Of a stretch of 64,000 nt of DNA, positions 25,912 through 34,171 are shown piece after piece. The first letter of the stretch is position 1. Each line of letters opens with the position of its first letter. The DNA lies in NCBI RefSeq assembly GCF_004793885.1, contig NZ_SRYG01000009.1, positions 32,424 to 96,423 of the forward strand. The letters run 5' to 3'. The notes under the pieces were generated by a model that was not told the DNA's origin, did no database searches, and saw nothing but the letters and a program-made list of their open reading frames with translations. Made by a program: the position numbers and the translations under genes. The DNA comes from Dubosiella muris (GTDB lineage Bacteria > Bacillota_I > Bacilli_A > Erysipelotrichales > Erysipelotrichaceae).

Positions 25912-26610
25912 TTATCGGGATTGTCCGTAATACGCGTGCGGACCGTGTTTTCGGGTAAAGTGTTTTTCAATCAAATGGCGCGGGGCGGGCGCGGCGTTTG
26001 GGCACACCATCGTGGTGATGGCCGCCATTTTCGCGGTTTCCTCAAGCACTTTGGCGTGGTATACCGCTTCGCCGGCGTCTTTTCCCCAGGCAAAGGGGCC
26101 GTGGTTTTTCACGAGAACCGCCGGGGTGTCGGACATGGCGATGGTTCGGGTCTGGAACGTTTCGACAATGACGTTTCCGGTGTTTTTTTCGTATTCGGCT
26201 TTTGTTTCGTCCGGGCGCATGGCGCGGGTGCAGGGGATGCTGCCCCGGAAGTAGTCGGCGTGCGTCGTGCCGAATGCAGGCAGGTCTTTGCCGGCTTGCG
26301 CGAACGCGGTCGCCCATGTCGAATGCGTGTGGACGATGCCGCCAATGGAGGGATCGGCCCGGTACAATGCCAAATGGGTCGGCAAGTCGGAGCTGGGACG
26401 AAGGCTGCCTTCGACGACGTGTCCGTTTAAATCGACGACGACCATGTCTTCGGGACGCATCGTTTCGTAGGCGACGCCGCTTGGCTTGATGACGACCAGG
26501 CCGCTTTCGCGCTCGATCGCGGACACGTTGCCCCAGGTGAACAGCACGAGGTCAAGATCGCGAAGGCGAAGGTTTTGTTTCCATACTTCGCGTTTGAGCG
26601 CGTCAAGCAT
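25912..26610 (-). CDS. L-ribulose-5-phosphate 4-epimerase (AraD/UlaF/SgbE family)
   Basis: Interconverts L-ribulose-5-phosphate and D-xylulose-5-phosphate. The 232-residue class II aldolase-fold protein has [21 protein letters not shown] and [11 protein letters not shown], plus the zinc site [24 protein letters not shown] carries the catalytic Asp, and the C-terminal HGPHAYYGQ carries the catalytic Tyr. This set distinguishes the epimerase from fuculose aldolase. ATG 26610 overlaps the end of the EIIC gene by 8 nt. It is the last gene of the PTS operon. Together with the downstream transketolase it points to a pentose or ketopentose pathway entering the pentose phosphate cycle (inference). 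Confidence 0.9.
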   Translation of the reverse strand: MLDALKREVWKQNLRLRDLDLVLFTWGNVSAIERESGLVVIKPSGVAYETMRPEDMVVVDLNGHVVEGSLRPSSDLPTHLALYRADPSIGGIVHTHSTWATAFAQAGKDLPAFGTTHADYFRGSIPCTRAMRPDETKAEYEKNTGNVIVETFQTRTIAMSDTPAVLVKNHGPFAWGKDAGEAVYHAKVLEETAKMAAITTMVCPNAAPAPRHLIEKHFTRKHGPHAYYGQSR

Positions 26611-28093
26611 CTTGCAAACCTGTTTCCAGCTCGGTTTCCTCGAGCGCGGTTTGTTTGGCCGCGGCTTTGCGTGCAGCTCTTCTCGCTTCGCGTTGTTTTT
26701 GTTTTTCGGCATCCGCCGCCGCGTCGAGTTTTTCCTCTTCGAGAATTTTTTTGCGGTTCCACATCGCCAGGCCAAGGGTGGCCACGATGAGCAGTGCGAT
26801 CCAGATCCAGCCGTTGTTTACGACATGGACAAGCAGCCATGGAATCGGGTTCGAGCCGTAGTCGATGCTAGAAATGAGCGTCGCGCCTTCCGGAATCGGG
26901 AAGTGGCTTGCGGCTGCCGCGCTCGTGAAGAGCGGTGCCAGACTCGTGCCGATCATCAGTCCGCCGCCCATGACGACGATGCCAATCAGGAACGTGCGGA
27001 AGAAGTCGCCTTTCGTGACGGCGACGATGAGCGGGAACTGGAAGCAGATGCCGCACAAGCCCACAAGCGGCAGGAACTCGTTGCCTGGCAAAACGATGGC
27101 CAGCAGCAGAGTGACGGGTACCATGAGCACGGACATCGCCAGCACGACCGGATGGCCGATACCGGCAGCGCAATCCAACCCGATGTACACTTTGCGTCCG
27201 GCGAATTTTTTCTGAATGATGGCCTGGATGCCTTCGGAAACCGGGATGATGCCTTCCATGAGGATGGCGGCCATCTTTGGCGTGATGACCAAAACGGCCG
27301 ACACGGTGACGCCCATCACAAGGATTTGCGAAATCTTTTCCGAAACGGAGAGCTCTGGCATGAAGGCGAAGCCCGCGACGCCCAGCAGCACGCCGACGAT
27401 CAGACCGAGGATGGCCGGGTCGCCAAACAGGCCCATTTTCTTGTTGATGGTTTTCTCGTCCAAATGAATCTTGTTCAAACCGGGCACTTTGTCGATCGCT
27501 TTATCCATGACCCAGGCGATGGGAACGAACGAGGCCGCCAGCCCGTGCGGGAACGTGATGCCCGGCAAGCCGAGCACTTCCTCGGTCGCCTTGGCCATGC
27601 GGTCGGCGATGACCATGATGACGACCATGTTCACGGAAGCGAGGATGAGCGATAAAAACATGTTGTGGGTCAAGGCGTAGACGATCGAGCCGGAAAAGGC
27701 GAAATGCCAGAAGTCCCAAATGTCGACGTCCACGGTTTTGGTGGATTTGGTCAAAAGCATGATGACGTTGATCAGGATGCCAAGGGGAATCATCGTGACG
27801 CCGACCGCCGTTCCGAAGGCGATGGCCGAGGCGCTTGGCCATCCAACGTCGATGACGGTCAAATTCAATCCAAACAGCTTGACCATGTTGTCGACCGCGG
27901 GCTGGACGACGTCCGTCAAAATCGTGACGGTGGCGTTCAATCCGATAAAGCCGATTCCGACTAGAAGGCCGCCTTTTAAGGCGCGCAGGAACGGAACGCG
28001 GATGCACACACCGATGAGCGTAATCAAGATCGGCATCATGACCGTTGGGCCAAGATCAATAATAAACTGAATCGCGTTTGTTATGACAGACAT
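26603..28093 (-). CDS. PTS EIIC, galactitol family
   Basis: A 496-residue membrane permease of a phosphotransferase system. Its N-terminal pattern ([59 protein letters not shown]) matches EIIC-Gat rather than the ascorbate UlaA family. About eleven hydrophobic segments are visible and the C-terminus is charged and Lys/Ala-rich. ATG 28093 is preceded by AAGGAG and overlaps the EIIA gene by 13 nt. Gat-family systems carry galactitol, pentitols and other polyols or ketoses; the substrate cannot be read from sequence. Confidence 0.87.
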   Translation of the reverse strand: MSVITNAIQFIIDLGPTVMMPILITLIGVCIRVPFLRALKGGLLVGIGFIGLNATVTILTDVVQPAVDNMVKLFGLNLTVIDVGWPSASAIAFGTAVGVTMIPLGILINVIMLLTKSTKTVDVDIWDFWHFAFSGSIVYALTHNMFLSLILASVNMVVIMVIADRMAKATEEVLGLPGITFPHGLAASFVPIAWVMDKAIDKVPGLNKIHLDEKTINKKMGLFGDPAILGLIVGVLLGVAGFAFMPELSVSEKISQILVMGVTVSAVLVITPKMAAILMEGIIPVSEGIQAIIQKKFAGRKVYIGLDCAAGIGHPVVLAMSVLMVPVTLLLAIVLPGNEFLPLVGLCGICFQFPLIVAVTKGDFFRTFLIGIVVMGGGLMIGTSLAPLFTSAAAASHFPIPEGATLISSIDYGSNPIPWLLVHVVNNGWIWIALLIVATLGLAMWNRKKILEEEKLDAAADAEKQKQREARRAARKAAAKQTALEETELETGLQDA

Positions 28094-28545
28094 ACTGCAT
28101 CTCCTTTCACACAACTTTTGAGCAATTCGGCAATGACTTCCGGCTTTTTCTCGCTGGACAGGCGGTCCATGAGCGCCCGGTCGTTAAAGCGGGACATCAA
28201 ACCGGAAAGCAACGGCATTTGGTCGCTTTTGTTTTTGACAAGAAGGATAAAAATCATTTCCGCGTCCACCGGGTCGCCCGAGCACATTTCCTGAAATGCG
28301 AGCGGTTTTCGCGGCCGGATGAACACCAGGCCGGGCCGCTCGATGCATTCGCTGTCCGTGTGCGGGATGGCCAGCTGGTGTCCCGGAATTTTCAATCCGG
28401 TTGGAAACTGCCGCTCGCGCCGGGCCAGAGCGCCTTGGTACGTGTCGTTGACGTAGCCGTGCTCGAGCAGCCAGCCGCTCATCGTTTCGAACAGCTCGTC
28501 CTTCGAGGCGAAATCGGCATCGAGGAAAATCAAACTGGTATCCAT
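28081..28545 (-). CDS. PTS EIIA (fructose/galactitol-type)
   Basis: A 154-residue EIIA of the PTS_EIIA_2 fold. The phosphorylated His is in LAIPHTDSE (about 62). Upstream LKIPGHQLA and downstream GDPVDAEMIFILLVKNK fit GatA-like proteins. It takes phosphate from HPr and passes it to the EIIB encoded 3 nt upstream. It overlaps the EIIC gene. Confidence 0.88.
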   Translation of the reverse strand: MDTSLIFLDADFASKDELFETMSGWLLEHGYVNDTYQGALARRERQFPTGLKIPGHQLAIPHTDSECIERPGLVFIRPRKPLAFQEMCSGDPVDAEMIFILLVKNKSDQMPLLSGLMSRFNDRALMDRLSSEKKPEVIAELLKSCVKGDAVCLS

Positions 28546-28548
28546 GAT

Positions 28549-28836
28549 CTACAGCTCCAAAATGTCGAGAATTTCGTCGACGCAATCGTCCATGCCGATG
28601 GAAGTGATGAAGGGAAGGCCGAACACGACGGGCGTGCCATAGTCGCCTTCCACGCGGGACGTGGTGACGACGACATCGTAGTTTTCGGCGTTCATCGGCA
28701 AGTCGGCCACGGAGCATTGTCCATAGGCGACTTGATCCGCCAGCCCTTCTTCCGCCATTTTCGCTTGTAGTTTTTGCAAAGCCACCGTGCTGGTGCATAC
28801 GCCTGCGCCGCAGGCGACAAGAATTTTCTTTTTCAT
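28549..28836 (-). CDS. PTS EIIB (galactitol-type)
   Basis: A 95-residue EIIB with the phospho-Cys loop VACGAGVCTSTVA at residues 7-19, the Gat/lactose-type fold. It carries phosphate from EIIA to the incoming sugar. It overlaps the PRD regulator gene by 4 nt (ATGA), so regulator, EIIB, EIIA, EIIC and epimerase form one tightly coupled operon. Confidence 0.9.
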   Translation of the reverse strand: MKKKILVACGAGVCTSTVALQKLQAKMAEEGLADQVAYGQCSVADLPMNAENYDVVVTTSRVEGDYGTPVVFGLPFITSIGMDDCVDEILDILEL

Positions 28837-30704
28837 AAAATGTCCTCCTCATTGAACGCATCCATCAAAAGATCAAGATGCCGTGTATTGATAAATTCTT
28901 TTATTTTCATCGTTGTGTTGAGCCGCTGGTAAAGCCGGAGAAAAAATCCGTTTTCCTTTTTCAGGAATTCCTTGCTGACGGCGATCATGAGCACGACCTG
29001 GACCATGCCGTATTCCCAGACGATTGGTTTTTCCAGCACCGCGACCGCGATCGCCGGACGAACAACCGTCCCCGCCATGCAGTGCGGCACCGCCAGCAAA
29101 TTGCCGATTTCCGTCGTGCCGAGTTGTTCGCGCTGCCAAAACGAGTCGCGCGCCGTTTCGTCCACGAAGCCTTCGCGCCACAACCGGTTCGACAAGACGT
29201 CCAAAACCTCCTGCCGGCTCATGGGCGGCAAATGGTCGAAAAACAAAGACGGTTGGAACAGCGCGCGAATCGGAACGGGTTCGCCATCCGTTTGGATGAA
29301 CCGTTGAATGGAGCGAATGTCCTGTTCGGCAAGCAGCGGCGAGATGTGGATCCAGGGCAGGCTGACTTCCGAGGGAAGCTGCACCGTCGACAAAATCAAG
29401 TCGGCGTCCCGGGGACGAAGCGTCGTGGCCTGCCGCATCGTAAACGTGCCGGTCAAATCGAGCTGTTCGCGGAAGATGTCGTTGATTTTGGCGAGCAGCA
29501 GCAAGCTGGTTCCCATGCCGGTTGTGCAGACGAGCGCCACTTTTTTGCGCCGGTCCTTTCCGTAGCGGCCCCGGAAGAGGGAGCCGCCGATGTGCACGGC
29601 CAAATAGCCGACTTCCGTTAGCGGAAACATGCAGCCAAAAAGCGACTGAAGCCGGACGGACAAGATTTGCGCCAGTTCCATCGCGTACGGATACTGGCGG
29701 CGAATGTCGTCCAAAATCGGATTCTCGATGACCATGCCGCGCTTGAGCCGCACGAGGGCGACGCTTAAATGCGCGACGAGCCCGTCGATGAGTACGGAAT
29801 CTTGACGAAGGCCGGTTCCATACAAATGGTCGACTTCCACGAGGCTTTTTTGTACCGCCTTGTCCAAAGACTGGCTCGTTTGGGCGTCGAACCGAAACGA
29901 GAGCGATCGTTTTTGGGCGGCCATGTGCCAGGCCAGGTTTTCGATTTCGCCATCGGGCAGCTCGATTTGCACCGCGTGTTTCAAATCATCGGCCAGCCGC
30001 GTGGCGGGCTGGAGAAACTGGCGGGGCGCCGCGTGGGCGCAGGAGAGCGCCATGCCTTTTTGCAGCCGGAACAGCGCGACTTGCACGTGCAGGAACAAGT
30101 TGGCGATTCCCGCCTCGCTGAGAGCGAGGTTTTCCGCGTCCAGCGCGTCTTCGACGAGTTCGTGGATGCGGCGCTGCTGCATGGCTTGCAGTCCGAAGTC
30201 GGGGCTGATTTTTCCGCTGCGGATCAAGTGGAGCAGACAGCTGCGGATTTGTTCCTCGCCGCCTTCGAGCCGAAGTCCTTGTCCGAACCGGACGAGGGAA
30301 AGGCCGAATCCGTCCAGATCCTCTTTTACAAGGTGGATGTCGTTTTTGATGGTCGACTCGCTGACGTACAACCGGGCCGCCAGATCGGGAACGCTGGCGG
30401 TTTCGTTCATTAAGAAGAAACCGGCCAGCCAGCATACGCGCTCGGACTGGGTTTCCGGAATGTCCAGCCGGGCCTCCAGCAGGGAGGCCAGTCGTTCGCG
30501 GGAGGGGCCTTGCAGCGAGCAAGCGCCTTTTTGCAGGACGATGGAGCATTCCGTATCCTTTAGAGCGTGATTGAGGCGCCTCAAATCTCTGCGGATCGTC
30601 TTTTCGGAAACGTTGAGCGAAGCCGCGACTGCGTCCAGCCGCAATGGCCGGTCTGCTTTGCCAAGCAGCCGGATCAATTCGATTTCCCGTTTTCCAGCAT
30701 CCAT
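28833..30704 (-). CDS. PRD-containing PTS-responsive transcriptional regulator (MtlR/LicR type)
   Basis: A 623-residue activator whose activity is set by phosphorylation. Domains: HTH_11 (about 5-55, SLNVSEKTIRRDLRRL), a second Mga-like HTH (about 95-150, LYVSESTIKNDIHLV), PRD1 with LFLHVQVALFRL and LAWHMAA, PRD2 with LVAHLSVALVRLK and LAVHIGGSLF, an EIIB-Gat-like domain with the phospho-Cys in LVCTTGMGTSLLL (about 400), and an EIIA domain with AVPHCMAG. All expected phospho-acceptors are present. The start is the second ATG (30704): AGGAGG is 7 nt away from it but only 1 nt from the first. It probably activates its own operon when the substrate is transported. Confidence 0.9.
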   Translation of the reverse strand: MDAGKREIELIRLLGKADRPLRLDAVAASLNVSEKTIRRDLRRLNHALKDTECSIVLQKGACSLQGPSRERLASLLEARLDIPETQSERVCWLAGFFLMNETASVPDLAARLYVSESTIKNDIHLVKEDLDGFGLSLVRFGQGLRLEGGEEQIRSCLLHLIRSGKISPDFGLQAMQQRRIHELVEDALDAENLALSEAGIANLFLHVQVALFRLQKGMALSCAHAAPRQFLQPATRLADDLKHAVQIELPDGEIENLAWHMAAQKRSLSFRFDAQTSQSLDKAVQKSLVEVDHLYGTGLRQDSVLIDGLVAHLSVALVRLKRGMVIENPILDDIRRQYPYAMELAQILSVRLQSLFGCMFPLTEVGYLAVHIGGSLFRGRYGKDRRKKVALVCTTGMGTSLLLLAKINDIFREQLDLTGTFTMRQATTLRPRDADLILSTVQLPSEVSLPWIHISPLLAEQDIRSIQRFIQTDGEPVPIRALFQPSLFFDHLPPMSRQEVLDVLSNRLWREGFVDETARDSFWQREQLGTTEIGNLLAVPHCMAGTVVRPAIAVAVLEKPIVWEYGMVQVVLMIAVSKEFLKKENGFFLRLYQRLNTTMKIKEFINTRHLDLLMDAFNEEDIL

Positions 30705-30753
30705 ATCCATTCCTCCTTTGACGCTTTCATTATTACAGGAAAACGCTTTCATG

Positions 30754-30797
30754 AACAGACATCCTTTGTCTTTTGCGAAGGACAACCTTTGTCTGTT
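30754..30797. promoter_or_regulatory. Inverted repeat between the divergent regulators
   Basis: AACAGACA (30754-30761) and TGTCTGTT (30790-30797) are perfect complements separated by 28 nt, and CCTTTGTC is repeated directly inside. It may be the binding site of the PRD regulator. Confidence 0.4.
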
Positions 30798-30817
30798 TGC
30801 TTTCGTGCCTTTTCCTT

Positions 30818-30846
30818 TTGTTTCGAAAACGAAAAAGAGATACAAT
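30818..30846 (+). promoter_or_regulatory. deoR-type gene promoter with CGAAAA repeats
   Basis: TTGTTT, a 17-nt spacer and TACAAT. Two CGAAAA units lie in the spacer (30824 and 30830), the same core as the array before the transketolase genes, suggesting autoregulation. Confidence 0.5.
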
Positions 30847-30882
30847 AAGACCGACAAGCCATCCGGAAGCGGGGGTGATGGA

Positions 30883-31641
30883 ATGATGGCAGAAGAAAGG
30901 CTGAGCCGAATCGAGCAGATGACCAACGAAAAAGGGTACGTGTCTACGCGGGATCTGGCTGGCGCGCTGCAAGTGAGCGAGCCGACGATTCGTTCCGACT
31001 GCAAAGAGCTCGAAAAACAAGGGCGCGTCATCCGCGTGCATGGCGGGGCCAAGAGCCGGCGCACCCGGGGCATTTTGACGCAATCATCGGAAAAGGACAT
31101 GGACGACCGGCAGGGCCACGAGCAGGCGGAAAAAGACGCGTTGTGCCGGTACGCGGCCAGCCTCGTCCAGGACGACGACTGTATCTTTATTGACGGGGGC
31201 ACGACGTTCGCCACGATTTTGGATCATCTCAAAGGAAAACGGGTGCGGGTCGTGACGCACAGCCAAATTATTTTGAACAGCTTTACGAGCGAGAATGGCG
31301 AATTGTTCATGATTGGCGGCAACTACAGCCCGCAATATAAAATGAATCTCGGGCCCGCCGCGCTGGCGGATCTGGATTCGTTCAACTTTCAATACGCGTT
31401 TTTGAGCTGCGCCGGGGTGGATATCGACCGGCGGAAAGCGTACACTGCCGAGCTGGAAACGGCGGAAGTGAAAAAAAAGGCGATGAAGCTGGCGGAAAAA
31501 TCGTTTTTGATTATCGACAGCTCGAAGCAAAAAATCAAAGGGTTTTACAGCTTCGCGGATCTGGACGAGTTTGACGGCATCATCACCGACCGCACCGACC
31601 AGGAGGTTCCCGACCATTTCATTATTCCGGAAGAAAATTGA
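30883..31641 (+). CDS. DeoR-family transcriptional repressor
   Basis: A 252-residue sugar-phosphate-responsive repressor. It has the DeoR HTH (GYVSTRDLAGALQVSEPTIRSD, about 19-40, then VIRVHGGAKSRR) and the sensor domain with FIDGGTTFATILDHL, VVTHSQIIL, GGNYSPQYKMNLGP and FLSCAGVDIDR. GGGGGTG before the two ATG codons at 30883 and 30886 sets the start. It is divergent from the PTS operon and directly upstream of the transketolase genes, whose promoter carries a repeat array. It likely represses both sides (inference). Confidence 0.9.
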   Translation: MMAEERLSRIEQMTNEKGYVSTRDLAGALQVSEPTIRSDCKELEKQGRVIRVHGGAKSRRTRGILTQSSEKDMDDRQGHEQAEKDALCRYAASLVQDDDCIFIDGGTTFATILDHLKGKRVRVVTHSQIILNSFTSENGELFMIGGNYSPQYKMNLGPAALADLDSFNFQYAFLSCAGVDIDRRKAYTAELETAEVKKKAMKLAEKSFLIIDSSKQKIKGFYSFADLDEFDGIITDRTDQEVPDHFIIPEEN

Positions 31642-31675
31642 TTTCTTTCGGTTTTTTATTTTATTCCGCCATAAA

Positions 31676-31767
31676 CGAAAATATTCGAAAATAATTGTTG
31701 CGAATTCGAAAATATTCTGCTATATTTCAAGCGTAAACGAAAATATTGAGAAAAATTCGAAAAGATT
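31676..31767 (+). promoter_or_regulatory. Transketolase promoter with five phased CGAAAATATT repeats
   Basis: Copies of CGAAAATATT or close variants start at 31676, 31686, 31707, 31738 and 31758. Spacings are 10, 21, 31 and 20, all near whole helical turns. A promoter TTGCGA (31698-31703), 17 nt, TATATT (31721-31726) is embedded, with copy three in its spacer. It is the probable DeoR operator. Confidence 0.7.
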
Positions 31768-31781
31768 GGAGCGATAAACGT

Positions 31782-32576
31782 ATGAACACCAGCATTCTTC
31801 TTTCGCACAGCCGCCAGGCGCGCCGCCACATTGTCGAGATGGTCGCCGCCGCTGGCTCGGGCCATCCGGGCGGATCGTTGTCGTGCACGGATGTGCTCAC
31901 CTGGCTTTACGACGAGGAAATCGACTTGAACGACCCAATGCGGGACCGGCTCGTGCTTTCTAAAGGGCACGCCGCCCCGGCCCTGTACGCCCAGCTCGCG
32001 GTGCATGAGCGGATTGACCCTGAGGAACTGCTCACGCTGCGCAAGCTGGGATCCCGGCTGCAAGGCCATCCCAACATGGCGGACCTTCCCGATGTGGATA
32101 TGAGCACCGGCTCGCTGGGGCAGGGGCTGTCGGTTGCTGTCGGTATGGCGTGGGCGGACCGGTACTTGGGGCGTGCGCGCCGGACGTGGTGCGTATGCGG
32201 CGATGGCGAGTTCGAGGAAGGACAGATTTGGGAAGCCGTCATGGCGGCCGCCAAATACAAACTGGCCAATTTGACGTTGTTTTTGGATGAAAACGGATTG
32301 CAGATCGACGGCAAGGTGCTCGACGTGGGCGGAATGGACGACTATGCCGGCGCGTTGAAGGCGTTTGGCTGGAACGTGCTGGAAATCGACGGCCACGATT
32401 TCGGGCAAATCGAAACGGCGGTCGCTTGCGCAAAAGGAAGCGGGATGCCAAGCGCGTTTGTTTGTCATACGGTAAAAGGAAAAGGCGTGTCGTATATGGA
32501 AAATGTCGCGGGCTGGCATGGCAAGGCGCCAAACGCCGAGCAGGCGCGGCAGGCGTACGAGGAGTTGGAGGCATAA
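31782..32576 (+). CDS. Transketolase N-terminal subunit
   Basis: A 264-residue thiamine-diphosphate-binding half of a split transketolase. Seen: AAGSGHPGGSLSC (about 24), SKGHAAPALYA, TGSLGQGLSVAVGMA, and the ThDP/Mg site GDGEFEEGQIWEA plus DENGLQIDG. Split transketolases are common in anaerobes and archaea. ATG 31782 follows GGAG at about 10 nt. The partner subunit starts 1 nt after the stop. Here it probably handles xylulose-5-phosphate made by the nearby epimerase. Confidence 0.92.
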   Translation: MNTSILLSHSRQARRHIVEMVAAAGSGHPGGSLSCTDVLTWLYDEEIDLNDPMRDRLVLSKGHAAPALYAQLAVHERIDPEELLTLRKLGSRLQGHPNMADLPDVDMSTGSLGQGLSVAVGMAWADRYLGRARRTWCVCGDGEFEEGQIWEAVMAAAKYKLANLTLFLDENGLQIDGKVLDVGGMDDYAGALKAFGWNVLEIDGHDFGQIETAVACAKGSGMPSAFVCHTVKGKGVSYMENVAGWHGKAPNAEQARQAYEELEA

Positions 32577-32577
32577 T

Positions 32578-33552
32578 ATGAAAGAAGCAACAAGACAAGC
32601 GTTTGGCAAGGCGCTGGCGGAAGCGGCCGCGCGCGATCCGCGCATCATCGCGCTGGATGCGGATTTGGCGCCGGCCACGAAAACGGACGAAACGAAAAAA
32701 GCGGTTCCCGCGCAGTTTTTGCAGACGGGCATCGCGGAAGCGAACATGGTCGGCATCGCGGCGGGCCTGGCGGTTTCGGGATTGAAGCCGTTCGCTTCGA
32801 GTTTCGCGATGTTTCTGGCGGGGCGGGCGTACGAGCAGGTGCGCAATAGCATCGCCTACCCGGGTCTGGATGTGAAGTTGTGCGCGACGCACGCCGGGAT
32901 CACGGTGGGCGAGGATGGAGGCAGCCATCAATGCGTGGAGGATATCGGCTTGATGCGCATGCTGCCGGGGATGATGGTGCTTCAGCCTGCCGACAGCGTG
33001 GAGGCGGCCGCCATGGTTCGATATTTGGCCGGCGTGCCGGGACCGGCTTATTTGCGGCTTTCCAGAGCGGCGGTCGAATCGGTGTTTGACGATGCATACG
33101 AGTTTGTGCCGGGGGAGTTGCGGCAAGTGCGGCCGGGGCGTTCGATCGCGTTTGTCGCCAGCGGCGTCATGGTGCGTGAGTGCGTCGATGCCGCCCAGCG
33201 GCTGGAAAGCGCGGGAATCGACGGCGCGGTGTACAACTTGTCGACGATTAAACCGCTCAACAAAGCGCGGCTGGACGAGATCGTGAACGCTTACGACCTC
33301 GTGTATGTGGCGGAGGAACACTTGAAGGCGGGCGGCATTTGGTCGGCTGTTATGGAAACGGTGGACGCGCCGCAAAAGGTGAAGTCGATCGCGATCGAGG
33401 ATCGGTTTGGCCAAAGCGGCAGCGTGGCGGCGCTAATGGAGGAGTATGGCTTGAGCGCGGCTGCCATAGAAAACCGGGTGCTGGAGGATCAACGTGCGTC
33501 GCTGGCGATGGGAATCGAGCAAATCGCCATGGCGGGCATTCGTCGCGCGTAG
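32578..33552 (+). CDS. Transketolase C-terminal subunit
   Basis: A 324-residue protein with the pyrimidine-binding and C-terminal transketolase domains: FLQTGIAEANMVGIAAGLA with the catalytic Glu (about 56), ATHAGITVGEDGGSHQ, and a C-terminal domain with IAFVASGVMVREC, STIKPLN and VAEEHLKAGGI. It resembles DXS/transketolase C-halves, but the paired N-subunit makes transketolase the best call. A strong terminator follows. Confidence 0.92.
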   Translation: MKEATRQAFGKALAEAAARDPRIIALDADLAPATKTDETKKAVPAQFLQTGIAEANMVGIAAGLAVSGLKPFASSFAMFLAGRAYEQVRNSIAYPGLDVKLCATHAGITVGEDGGSHQCVEDIGLMRMLPGMMVLQPADSVEAAAMVRYLAGVPGPAYLRLSRAAVESVFDDAYEFVPGELRQVRPGRSIAFVASGVMVRECVDAAQRLESAGIDGAVYNLSTIKPLNKARLDEIVNAYDLVYVAEEHLKAGGIWSAVMETVDAPQKVKSIAIEDRFGQSGSVAALMEEYGLSAAAIENRVLEDQRASLAMGIEQIAMAGIRRA

Positions 33553-33555
33553 AAG

Positions 33556-33603
33556 AAAAGCGGGAACGTGAAGTGGATCCAAGAATCACGTTCCCGCTTT
33601 TTT
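33556..33603 (+). terminator. Terminator of the transketolase operon
   Basis: A perfect 16-bp stem: AAAAGCGGGAACGTGA with TCACGTTCCCGCTTTT around a 14-nt loop. Confidence 0.92.
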
Positions 33604-34120
33604 AGACAAAAACATCAGTATAACTATCGAATTTCGAAACAGAACTAAAAATAGCCTGCTTTTGAGCAAAAAACGGGGGAAAAAACATGGTTTTTTCGCT
33701 GAATTTCGAAATTTCAAAAATTGCTTCTCTACTGCGGGCCTTTTACAGGGGAAAAAGTATGGATAAAGGAAAGAGAAGAAGGAATAAGAACAGAAGATTT
33801 TTCTTTTACTGGCTTTGCTCAAAATATCCAGATTTCGAAATTGGATTGAAAAAGGCATGATTTTAAGCAAAAAACGGGCTGAATTTCAATGATTTGGAGT
33901 GAAATTTCGAAACAAAGCCATTGACACGAAAAATACGGATTGGAAAAGAGATAGGTCGATTTGAAGGCTTTTTTTGTCGCTGATGGAAAAACGTTACAAA
34001 TAGCTCGAATTCTTGACAGAAAAACGTTACAACACTGAAATGAAAATAGGCGATGCCTGAATGGAAGCGCAAAATGTGCATGCGATCGAGGCTAAAAAAA
34101 TCCATTGACGGAACAATCAA
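33604..34120. repeat. Gene-free AT-rich region with degenerate direct repeats
   Basis: About 520 bases without a credible gene. AATTTCGAAA or a close variant occurs at 33630, 33702, 33831 and 33903. GAGCAAAAAACGGG-type units occur near 33663 and 33868. GAAAAACGTTACAA occurs twice (33986 and 34019, 33 nt apart). A TTGACA at 34013 lacks a good -10. This may be decayed sequence or a protein-binding region. Confidence 0.45.
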
Positions 34121-34123
34121 AAA

Positions 34124-34149
34124 GGAGATGTCGGCATTTTGACATCTCC
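34124..34149. terminator. Bidirectional terminator downstream of ftsH
   Basis: GGAGATGTC and GACATCTCC pair around 8 nt, with T-runs on both strands. It terminates ftsH on the minus strand. Confidence 0.82.
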
Positions 34150-34171
34150 CAATTTTTTTAAAATTTATATA

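Noticed and set aside
26603-28093. EIIC as an ascorbate (UlaA/SgaT) permease
   Set aside because: The neighbouring epimerase suggested it, but the permease motifs and the EIIB/EIIA types fit the galactitol family.
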